Below are positions 10,321 to 21,900 of a DNA stretch of 64,000 nt, in pieces (position 1 is the first letter of the stretch; each line of letters begins with the position of its first letter). The stretch spans positions 9,176,179 to 9,240,178 of the forward strand of contig NC_080056.1 in NCBI RefSeq assembly GCF_026212465.1. The letters run 5' to 3'. The DNA is from Amaranthus tricolor (lineage: Eukaryota; Streptophyta; Magnoliopsida; Caryophyllales; Amaranthaceae). The notes beneath the pieces are model-generated. The model searched no databases. It was not told the DNA's origin and saw nothing but the letters and a program-made list of their open reading frames with translations. The position numbers were made by a program, and so were the translations under genes.

Positions 10321-13300
10321 ATGAATTTATGTGATGCCGATGCGCTCAGAATGCCTTGCTTGTCATCCAGGGATGTTTCATGTCTTCTTAAACCAAACAT
10401 GCGATTTGTGTGCGCAGCGCCTCATATAGAATCGACTTCTGGTATGGAGAATGAATTGGATTCTCTGCAAGGGGGTTCTCGTGGAGATATCTTACCAAGC
10501 TCTGCCGCTTACTCCAATACGTCATCTTTTTTAGATGAACATTTGGTAGGATCGCAGGAAAGATTTGCTGGCTCTCTTGGTTGGTCAGCAGGGTTCTCCA
10601 TTGAGAACACAGACGAACAAAACAGCCAACAAGCACAAGTGCTCAAATACTCTAATGACGAGTCCTACAAACAAATGAGTGGCAAGAAAATAGGCGTTGT
10701 TGGTGAACAGAATATACTAAGCCCTCTGGAAACTTCTACTGGCCGTGCTAAAAAGAGAAGGAAGATTTCTGATGATTTTGAGTCTATCAAATATCTGCAT
10801 TTGGAAGGTAGAAGAATCTATCAGGAAGCAGAAAAAAAGCTTTTTTCTTTACACGATAGTTTAATCAGACCTATTATGAATGAGCAGATAGAGAAGGAAC
10901 GTTTTTCACAGCCTGTCAGTAAATCTAATACCGGTGCCAATCCTAGAATGCCTTACATTCAAAATAAGCAATTACTTGAACCAGAGGTAGTCCTTCAGCA
11001 AGCTGGTGAATCTAAGGTGCAGATGCAAGTGGCACCTGGTCTAAGTGACAAAAGGGGAAGCTCCCAGCAATTACATGTTGGAAGAGGCCAAAGCACACAC
11101 AATCAAGATGCTGTGAGTAGCGTTCTGGAAGTGATGAATGGGGATTACATGAAACTACTTGATTTGGATGATGAAGTTGCTGAAGAACAATTCCGAATGG
11201 TGATGGAAAGGCCTCTGTCTCCAATCCTTCCCGAGTTTGGTATTCTGGAGTTTAGTCAAAAGGTTCAAGCGCAGACTGTATCTGAAAATATTGAAGCTGT
11301 GTATCAACGTGGTTTTTCAGTACAAAATAAAAACCAACTGTACTTTGTTTTGTTTTCTGATATGGAGGATATTGGCAGTGTAACAAGGATATTTTGTGCT
11401 ACTAGAACCTGCGTAGATCAATGCTGCCTGTTTTTTCAAACAAATTGGGCAGTTCAAGATATACTAGGGGTCTTACTATTGGAGAACGAACTGACTCCCA
11501 GGTAATTTTTTTTGTTGAGGATGAACAAATAAAATGAAACCTCTTAATACTTAAAAGCCTTTGATTTAGTTACCGTGCTGCTGCCTTCATATTTGAAAAA
11601 GAAGGTTTATGCAAAAAGCGTGATTCAAGAAATTGTTTTCTCCATTTTTTTCTATTTCATCTTGTTCCTAACGGTGTCCTTAGCTAACTTTTTTTTACTT
11701 TATTATTTTTTTTGCATTTTCAGGGAAAAAGCCTGTGTTTTATTTTCTCTTCTGCTACTTAATTTTTCCGCTATATCATCGAACAAGTCTGTGACCTTCC
11801 AAGTCCAAGAGCAAATGGTTACTTTGTCTGCACAGATGCACGCAGGTATGATACTGTGTCATCATCCTCGAAATACAGTCTCCTTTTATATTGTTATCAT
11901 GATGTACCAGTTTTCTTTTCTGCACCTTCACTTTGCTTTTGTTGCTCACTATTTGATGAACATATATAATGCAGTGTTAAACTCTGATACCAGAGAAATG
12001 CTTAGAAAAATCTGTAACCTTCATGATGTACTTGCATTGGGTGAAGAATTTGTACTGAACAGAAAAGTTTTATCCGATGTTGACGTGAGCGGCGAACTGC
12101 TTGTTGATTGTGGCTCAAGTATTGGGATTGTACATCAAGGGGAGAATACTGTTTTGTGGCCTAAGATAGCTCCAACTGATCTGGTTGTTACTGGGAGCAG
12201 CATATTGGCTTCTATCTATAAAGCAGTTGGTCATCTTGGCTCTTTATGTGAATTTTCACTCAAGTTGCTGCACATGGGCAGAGCTGATTATTCTTTGGCG
12301 TTGTCAATTCTTCATAATTTTGCTTGCTTATGTGGTGAAGATTATTTTACCAACAGCAATTATTCTTCGGTTATGAAAGTTGTTAAATCTGTGGTGGCGT
12401 TCATGGAGGCTTCTTTGTCCAAGGGTCCCATTAAAGATCTCCAAGCAGGGGATATTACTTGGCATCATTTCACAACTTGTGTCAGATGCCCATTCAAAGA
12501 AGGCTCTGTTACTCTTGATGCTGTTTCTTCAGAGCTGTTGGACGAGCTACGAAGACATCTTGTCCCTCAAATTCCAGGTGCAACGGCTCATTCATTGAAC
12601 AGCAAAGCTGTTTCTTGCCTTCTAAGTGATGTCCTGTCTTCTTTGGAACTCATTGCATCAATTATGGTATTGTTCTCTGTCAGCCATTAGTAATTCCTTG
12701 TTCTTTTTCCAAACCTATCAGGCTAGTGTCTAATTAATTTTTAAATTTGCAGTGCTGGGACTGGGTATGCGAGAACATTGTACAAAAGCTATTTCACATG
12801 TTGGAATTAAGTTGTCAGAATGAAGTCTTTTCTACTGCCCTTGTGGTGCTTCTCGGTTATATCGGGAGGTGAGGTTTTCTTTGGCTATAATTTCTGGCTG
12901 ATTTCACATTCACCTTTTCAGGATATATATCAATATGTGCAGGACCTCTCATTGGTCAACCCCACTCCCCCCGAAATAATTTTTATAGATGTAATTGGAA
13001 CACTGTAAAAATATGTTGAAATTATTATGCCCGCCTTACTGGAATTTGTAACACTTAGCTGTTCAAAGGAAGATGATACTTTTCCTTCGCTTCTGACCTC
13101 GTTGACACATTATTGTTTCAGACTGGGAGTTGAAGCACGTGGCTATAATGACGCTGGAGTTGAGGGTATAAGACACCATTTGTTAGGTCTTTTATGTCAG
13201 GCTACCACATCGAAGTGTGATTCAGCTGTACCAATGGCCATCCTTTATGGAGTGACTGGGCTTTGTCCGAAAGGTCATGAGATTTTTCAGAAGGTTTATG

Positions 13301-13443
13301 ATGTAATTCATTCATCCAAAGATTGGCATTCTGCATCATCTCCATCTGATGATATTGTAAGCAAATTTCTTTCATCTCTTAGCAGCAAACAAGCAACCTC
13401 CTTGGCTAGTCTATTGAGTTTTGATTCAGGACTAGCTGCATAG
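10321..13443 (+). CDS. EMB1611: EMB1611/MEE22-like protein, C-terminal part, A1 copy
   Basis: Proposed exons: 10321-11501, 11724-11845, 11975-12666, 12753-12868 and 13122-13443, all with GT-AG borders and consistent phases, giving about 810 residues. Landmarks I recall from plant EMB1611/MEE22 proteins are LVGSQER, a KKRRK basic patch (about residues 144-148, probable nuclear signal), GDYMKLLDLD, ATRTCVDQC, EKACVLFSLLLLNFS and SLNSKAVSCLLSDVLSSLE. In Arabidopsis the gene is needed for embryo and shoot-meristem development. Full family members are well over 1,000 residues with a long N-terminal coiled coil; that part is absent and repeats lie directly upstream, so this is N-terminally truncated. 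The start at 10321 is only the first in-frame ATG. The last intron could be shorter, since 13027-13121 is open in frame. No disabling mutation is seen, but I cannot tell whether it is expressed. Confidence 0.75.
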
Positions 13444-15123
13444 TTCATGTTGCCTACATGTTGTAAGTAGGGCGATTTTGCATTTTTACTGGTAGTTTTA
13501 TCTTTTACGTGTAATCTACGGTATAAGTTATAGAATGAGATCTCTTGATTTTGTAACTGATCGAGTTTTATTTTGACTAGATGTTAGGTTCTAGCTTGAG
13601 CAAATAGGCTCCCGAAAGAATTGACATAAAGATGTCAGATCAAGATTTTTAACATTGTATGGTTTTTCGAACATGCTCCTTGTTTTTGTTCCGAGGGATG
13701 CTTGGTATAATGCTATACAATGAAAAAGAGTAAATATGAGAACTTCTGATTCCATTGTTAGTTTTATTACTCTTAACGGTCTGTTTGGTTATTGATATTA
13801 AATATTAGGAATGACTTGCTACTTGTTTTATTTACTTTTTGGTTACTATTTATTAATCACTTTTAAATTGTGTCTTATTATTGATAAAGTTAAAATATAG
13901 TTAAGTGAAATCTTATTTAATTCGTCTCAACATAAAGATTACTGTTATCAATTTTTTATAATTTTTCATTTTTCACAATTAGAAATATTAAGGATTAAAA
14001 TATTACCTTAATAAGTACAAATAAGGTAGACAAGACAAGTAGGTTGAATAGGAGAGTGTAAGTAATCTGAATTAACAGTGTGGAGAATACATGATATATT
14101 AGCCCAACTATTTTAGAATTTCTTGCATAGTAGGTATATTTTCTTTCACTTATATTTTCTCCGTTTTTAAATACTTGCAACATTTTGGTTATGAGCACTA
14201 TTTATTATTCAAGTTTATTATATATATTACGGTTAATGTGTAAGTAAAAATATAGTCTAGTGGATTCTTGTTTGAATCGTCTAATCGCATACTTTCATAA
14301 TAATTTTTTATAATTTTTAGATGTGTATAATTCAATATATAAATGAATAAAATAATATTTTAGATTGCGTAAAAAGTGAAATATAGCAAATATAATATAA
14401 AAGAAGTATTTTAAAAGGTTCATTTTATATTTGATTCAATTACAATTACGATAGTTTAAAAATAAAAATTTCAAAGAGAATTAAATTTTGCGTCACTGAT
14501 GGTGACTACTATTTTTCTTGGTGCGACCTATGTTTGATTTTTATTTACACTCCCGACCTAAATAACAAAAAAAGTAAAAGCTTCAAAACAATTAAAAATT
14601 AATTCTTAAAAAATGAGGGAGCATCAAAGGAAATTTACTCGCAGGATCCTTTTTTGCCGACACTGCGCCATGACTAGTAATACAAAATGAACAATTGATA
14701 ATCACATCATGAAAAAGTGGTAAACAAAACAACTAATTAAAGGAGAGGAAATCAATGCAAGCATGAAGCTTCAATAAGTAAAGCTAAAATTTAAAGGAAG
14801 AAATAGTTAAAGCAAGCTAAAATTAACTAAAGGAGAAGAAATCAAGCATGAAGCTTCAATAATTAAAAGGTAGAAAATATCTTACGGTAAGATTTTTTCT
14901 ATTTAGTTAGCCTAATGTACATTTACAGTGTTAAAGTAATCACTTGCAATTTTCAAATGATCACTTATTCAGTTACCATCTTAAAGTGACCACTTTGAAA
15001 AGTAAGCTGATTTTATTGATCCATCTCATGGTGAAACGAACTCATACAATATTTAACTGTTAGAAGTAAAATTCAAAGGGTAAGAATTAAGAAATAGTTA
15101 AACCGAGAGATTCAAATCTTATA
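13444..15123. other. 3' flank and spacer with MITE relics; no gene
   Basis: After the stop codon comes about 370 bp of shared A-block sequence, then AT-rich DNA unique to this copy. At 13812-14060 and 14140-14420 are diverged relatives of the Stowaway-like MITE at 15124 (shared 'aaaatatagt..agtg' and 'ttttataattttt' blocks). A roughly 85-bp imperfect direct repeat (AGCATGAAGCTTCAATAA) lies at 14745-14880. I see no coding sequence. Confidence 0.6.
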
Positions 15124-15381
15124 CTCCCTCCAATTCATTACTAATGTTCTATTTGCTTTTTGGATACTATTCATTGCTTACTCTTAACTTGTACTTTATA
15201 ATTAATCTATAAGTTAAAATATAGTCAAGTGAGATCTTGTTTAATTCGTTTTAATATAAGGATTATTTATATCAACTTTTCATAATTTTTAATTATGCCT
15301 AATTGGAGATATTAAAAACTGAATAAATACATTAGAAAAAGTGCGTAAAGCAAATGACACATTAATAGTAAATTGGAGGGT
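15124..15381. mobile_element. Stowaway-like MITE upstream of helicase copy 1
   Basis: The left end CTCCCTCCAATTCATTACTA is the inverse of the right end (TAGTAAATTGGAGGG), about 258 bp in all, with TA before the left end. The CTCCCTCC termini are typical of Stowaway (Tc1/mariner) MITEs. It lies about 320 bp upstream of the helicase start codon and is also present at 46117 in copy 2. Confidence 0.65.
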
Positions 15382-15696
15382 GTCATTTAGAACAAATATA
15401 ATACTTTTCTCGAATAAGATTTTGAATTCGACTCTAAGTTACCCCTCTCCTTCCTATACTCCAAAATAAAAAAAGCAATCTCCAAGTCTTCGTCAAGTAC
15501 CAAGTCTCCGTCAAGTAAAGCACCTTCCATTACATAATCTAACCTCTTTAATTTCACGAAGCTACATAAAGTTTAATGCAAATGCATCTTTTTATGTTAT
15601 TTGTGTATTGAAAGAAGGAAAAATAACCTAAAAAAATATAGAATTATTTTAATTTTGAAGTTTATATTACTCAAATTCGATTATTTTCTGCAATTG

Positions 15697-15847
15697 ATGA
15701 ATACGAAAATGAAGAAGTTTAACAATGGAAAAAAGGAACGACTCCCTGACATTTTAGATTTTGTGTTCTTATGGTCAATCAAAGATGTTCTTAACAATAA
15801 TCTCTACGTTAATAAGGTAATTATAATATACTCATTTTTTTAATACT

Positions 15848-15917
<70 letters not shown>

Positions 15918-18900
15918 TTGGGAATTATTTTGATATTGATTATTATTAGGAAATTATGAAATTAGTTATATATATATATATATATATGAAATAAAATATT
16001 TTTCTTAGTTAAATATATTTCTTTGTTTGTTTATTAAAAATTTTGGTTATTTGAATATATTTCTACGCTTATATAAAACATACACAAAAAAATTAAAATC
16101 ATCATATGGTTATTCAAAAAAAGGTGATAGTAAAAGAACTAAAATTTACATCTTCAGTTTTGAAATACTCTCTGATCACAAAATAATTAACACATATTGT
16201 CATTTTGAATGTTATAATTGATACTTAAGATATTAAAAACTAAGTTTATTAAAAGTTAGATGGAAAAAAAAAACTTTAGTATTTAAAAACTTCAATTTAA
16301 AAAAGTGAATATAAATTATAATTACAAAAGTGAGGATTTAACAACAAATATTAAGAATGTGATTGTAGTGAACTAAATAAGGTCTAATGTTAAAATCGTG
16401 TATAGATAAAATTTACCAAACAAAACTATGAAAATTTGAAAATTTAAACCCTATAATTTCAACTATTTATTAAAATCACACTACATGTAAATATATGTGC
16501 ACATATCATCTTTATAAGCTAAGAATATATCATCCCAAATAACATAAAAATAAAATGAAGAATATAATCACTTATAAAAACTATATATTATCCATAATTC
16601 AATAATGCCAATTACATAAATATCTACAGATATTTTTTTTCCAACCTCAGAGCATAGCAAACACCAAATTTATTGTGTATTTGCACCCTTGTTACATAAA
16701 AGCAATTTAACTATGCTAATTTTTTGTGTATTTTTGTTCCATCTTTCGGAGCATAGAGAACTAATCAATTTTCAAATTCAATTATATTATATGCAAAAAC
16801 GCAATAAGAGACCGTTTTATTATGAAGCGGGTATTAATAAGTTGGACCAAACTCAAAGTTAAAAATAAAATCAATTTTAACTTTAAAGGTATCAATTTTA
16901 ACATCAAAACGATTAATTTCAACTTAAAGTAAACCTTAAATGGATCAATTAAAATGAAAAGTTCAATTATAACATTAAAAGCATCAATTATAATCTTAAA
17001 ATAGTCTATTATGCTTTTAAGTTATATATTATAAATGATCAATTATAACTTTAAAAGAAATCAACTTTGACCTTAACGACGTCAATTATGACACTAAATC
17101 GATCAATCACAGATCATCATCGTCATCATACTCAGTGTATCCCGCTCAAAGAAAACTATGGTCAGGGTCTGGAGAGGGAAAAAAGACGACAGTTTATACC
17201 CATAGAGGAGAGTGCGGTCAAAGAATCTCTCGGTTCGATAAGGGTCTTCAAAGGGAGAGAAACCTGCAACTACCCAAAAGCCTGTAATCAAATAGCTACA
17301 AAAACCTAATAAATAGAAATATAGAATACGTATAAATAACTAAAAATAAAGATAAGTAAAGGAGGTAAAGAGCAATGATTAAAGGCAATGAACAATAACA
17401 AACGATGGGTAAGAGGAACGAGTTTAGTAATCTAAGATGTGGATAAGGCGCCACCAACACTGATCGCATATTGTAAAAAATCATAATTGGACTGATTAAG
17501 CTATTGGTCTCACAATAAAACGATCATTCACAAGACCTGCTGGAATTATATTGTGTTTTCTCAAATTTTTTACATTGTATACAATAAACAGGTCAAACCC
17601 ATACCGAACATATTCTCATCAACTGAACATTTCATGAACTCATTTAAATTGCCACTTATAGAGGAGACTCGCGCTGAATTCTGTTCAGGCTTAGAATCAG
17701 TTGGCCATGCACCTGCTTGTGAGATATCATCTATTTCGTTTTCTAAGAAATACAAACCTCCTAAAAAATTATATTACGGCATTTCCACGAAAATAATACA
17801 TGATGTTAATAATCATGCCGCACATTACGAGCCAGAGACAGGTGATATATTTGCTATAACAAATTCAAGGCCAAGAAGTATTGATGATTTGATCAAACCG
17901 GATAAACCCCTTCATTTTGGGTATGTGTCAGAGTATGATGAAGATGAACTTAAGTTTGAGATATTACTGTCACAAAAAATTGATCGGGAGATATTAAGTA
18001 AGAAAGATGTGAGGCTTTTTGTTACATTTTTGATGAATATTACTACCAATATGAGGATTTGGAGGGCATTGAATCCTGATCCTCATAGTAGAAGACTGGG
18101 TCCCATTCACAAGATGCTACAACATGACTCTTCTGTAAGTATATCTATTGTTTTTGCTTGTTGGTTGACTTTTGAATAAGTCTTTAAAAGTGATCGATTA
18201 GTTGATATTTACCCGATTTTGTAATTTGAATCTGATTTAACCCGACTTCAAAATGTATGTAAAAATATATAAAAATCAATGTGAGCATAAAACTCGATTT
18301 AGAATTAACCCAATACACATGACCCGAAATCAACCAGATGACTCGAATGAACACCTCTACTTTTGACTTTTAATTTATTGATCGGTCAAACAAATAATTA
18401 TTGTTTCTATTGTTGACTTAATTGGGCATCCCCAGTACTTAAGAATATTGACATAAGGTATCCGAAGCACCAACATGTAACAAAGACAACAATACTAGTC
18501 TTATTCTCAAAAGATTGGGGTTGATTGCATAAATCAATATATTAATTCCAATAGTCGTTCATATGGATTTTTTCTCCGGTTCTCCATTCATTTCAATTTT
18601 CTACTATCTTAATTTGTAAGTCTAGGTTATTCATATTATTTTACACTTTTGTCCACTAAGTCATTTATAGAAAATCATAATGCACAAATAAGACTGATTT
18701 GAGTTTTGAATAATTGGTTTTTGTTAATTTATCAATGAGGAAAACACCTCTATTCATGCATGAGATTAGGACTAAAAATAAGGAAACAAAATATTGACAT
18801 AAACCTAAATAATAGGAAACAAAATAACCTTAATATCCTAAATATTAAAAAAGATTTTAATTTCCTAAAAACATAATATTCTGAAATATAATATCTTTAC

Positions 18901-21900
18901 TTTATTCTACTTTTTATTTTCCTACATCATTTTCGGTCTTCCTCACCCTCTTTTTAAGTCTAATGAGTTCCAACTTTCTATCGTTCTTATCGGTTCGCTA
19001 ATGTTCATCACTTTTTTGTTGAAGTAACTACTTCATGTAATCTGTCTTCCTCCGACTCAAACTAAACTCTCGTGACTCCTACACATGTGTCCCTCATTCT
19101 AACTTAGCATTCACCCCTGTGTGATCTCATTTACCAACACAATGCTAACAGCAAACAACCAATGGTAGCATCTGGTCGAAAAGCCTCTGGTGAACAACTA
19201 AGAGCTAATTGCAATACACCAGCTAATTAAGAGTGTTTTTTTAGCTCTGCTAATTGTTTTTAGTAACTGTTAAGTAATCTACTAGTTGCTAAAATTTGGA
19301 TATTTGTTGACAAAGTATCATTTCTAATTCATAGTGTTTATTTCTCAATTGTTTCTCAGGTGGATGATGGTTATTGTACCCTTTGCATCTCTGAAGAAAA
19401 CTTCAATGTTACACAAACAGAAGTGTTTGACCTTATTAGTTCATTTGGATTAGACAAATCTCAAACAGAAGCAGTTTTAAGCAGCATTTCCATGACTAAA
19501 TGCACACACCAGCAATACAATTCAAAGCTAATTTGGGGTCCACCAGGAACTGGGAAGACCAAGACATTAGCTTCATTACTTTTTGTACTACTAAAACTCA
19601 ACTACTGTAGGACACTAACTTGTGCACCCACCAATGTAGCAGTGATTCAGGTTGCAAAAAGACTAGTAACACTCTTCTTAGAGTCCTTGGCTTATGATAC
19701 TTATGGGTTAGGAGACATAGTCCTAGTCGGAAATGAAAAAAGAATGAAGATCGATGATGATTTTGAGCTAGTCGACATATTTCTCAAATATCGTGTGAAG
19801 CTTATTGAAGAGTGTATCTTACCGTTAACTGGTTGGAAGACTAGTTTGGAGTCTATGATTTCATTACTCGAAGACCCTAAGGCGAAGCATGATACTTACT
19901 TAGTACAGGTTGAGAAAGAGGATAACATGAATGAAGATTCATCATCATCAAACCCAGTTTATTCTGCTCATAAAAACTATGGTCAGGGTCTGGGGAGGGA
20001 AGAAAAACGGAAACTTATACCAATAAAGAAGAAGAAAAATAAGATGAAGGAAAAAAAAAAGGGCCAAGCAAGTAATGATAAGGCGGATATAAAAACCGAT
20101 GAATTTTCGACATTTGATGAGTTTGTGAGGAAGAGTTTCGTTTCTTTAGCAAATCGTTTAGTGTTTTGTGCAGAGAATTTGTATACTCACTTACCGACAT
20201 CAAGTTTACCACTTCGTGTGGCTAAACAGATGATTGAATTAGTTGGTATGCTTAATACCCTGGTAGAAAATGCGCGAAAAAATAGTTGTAATTTCACTGA
20301 ACAGGTTATGATGAATAGAGAAGGATTGATGGGTATATTGAATTTACTTCATAAGAGATTTCCTAAGCCCAAGATTAAGGGAAGTGTTAAGGATTTTTGC
20401 TTGAATAATGCGCGATTGATATTCTGCACTGCTTCAGGCGCGATTAAAATAGGTTCAGATGTTGAAACAGTGATAATAGATGAAGCAGCACAGCTCAAAG
20501 AATGCGAGTCAGCGATTCCTTTACAGATTTTTGGTCTGAAAACTGTGATTCTCATAGGGGATGATCGGCAACTCCCAGCAATGGTTCGGAGCAAGGTCAG
20601 ATAATGTCTCCCTACATAATGTTTGCATCTTTTTAGCATTTAAAGTAGAAGTGTTCAACGGGGAGGGTCGACCCAATGGGTGATATTAGGCCGTGACAAA
20701 TTGTCAAATAATCTCACTGTAGCCCACTCGTGTGGACACAGAAAACCCGTGGGCTCGGGCCCACAAACCCACGAGTCAAGAGCGTTTACTTGCACATACA
20801 CTTAGTGAGATTCACTATTTCCCAAAACTATATAGTAGTAGGAAGATTAGCTCACCCAATATATATGCAAAGTCAACAACCCACTATTTTATTGATGTGG
20901 GATCTTGTCTCACGTGTGAAGTATATCCAACAGGTCAAGAATCGGGTCACATTTTAACGGTTCATTAGTGGGCGTTGGTGTAAAGGGTCGGGCAGGGTCG
21001 GATAGTTATAAGAATTAATTGCGGAAAAAAATTTACCACTTTTTTATATTCTTAAATGATATTATTATATACATAAGTGGATCGACCAAACGGGTTATAA
21101 AGTATAATAAAAAAAACTATTTTATCAACTTTTAAAATGGGTCAAAGTGGGTCGGATTTAAACGGACTTTGACCCGCTGCGACCTGTTTAATATTTGACA
21201 TGACTCGACCCGACCCTGCCCATTTAAATTTTGACCGCCCTGCCCCGTTGAACACCTCTCATTTAAAGTATGAAAATCTTAAGGTTCTTTTTTTTTTTAT
21301 ATAGGTTTTAGGAAAGATGAACTTCGGAAGGAGTTTATTTCAACGGCTGGCAGGGTTAGGGAAAGAAAAGCATCTTTTGAACATTCAGTATCGGATGCAC
21401 CCTTCTATCAGCTTGTTTCCGAATAAAGAATTTTATCAGAACAAGATTGTAAATGCACCCAATGTCGAAGGAAGAAACTATGTTAAGAATTATCTCAAAG
21501 GGAGCATGTTTGGATCTTATTCTTTCGTACATGTGACTGATGGAAAGGAGAATTTCAAGAAAGGGCATAGTCCTAGAAATTTTAAGGAGGCAAAGGTTAT
21601 TGATCAGATCATTGCAAAGCTTTTCAAAGGTATGGAACTGAAACTTCTTTTTATTAGTATGAATGTTCTAAAGAATGGAAAATATCCTTATTGTACAAGA
21701 ATCAACATTATGATACTTCAAAGAACCAACTCAACTAAAAGCTTAAGTTGGTGATTGAGGCGCCATGATATGCTATATACTTAAATACGTCCCCTTGTAC
21801 GAAAGTCCTTTAGTCTAGAAGTGTAGATGTAACGCATTACTCTTTTGTCAAGGAACCAACTCAACTAAAAGTTTAAAGGTCGAAGCCCTATGATATGTTA

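Larger units (their letters stand above)
1..13812. repeat. Segmental duplication block A1 (near-identical to 29509..43317)
   Basis: Base 1 aligns with 29509 and the match runs to about 13812/43317. The offset is 29508, then 29505 after a 3-bp change in the ATT microsatellite near 2430-2466. I noticed only about seven substitutions in 13.8 kb (for example near 173, 3217, 3350, 4491, 13613 and 13665), and all long reading frames are identical in both copies. The left end is cut by the window, so the true block may be longer. Beyond 13812 the two copies diverge abruptly. It could be a recent duplication, a gene-conversion tract or an assembly duplication. Confidence 0.95.

Noticed and set aside
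13027..13121. Extension of the last EMB1611-like exon upstream
   Set aside because: Open and in frame, but the GT-AG intron 12869-13121 joins phases exactly; kept as an alternative only.
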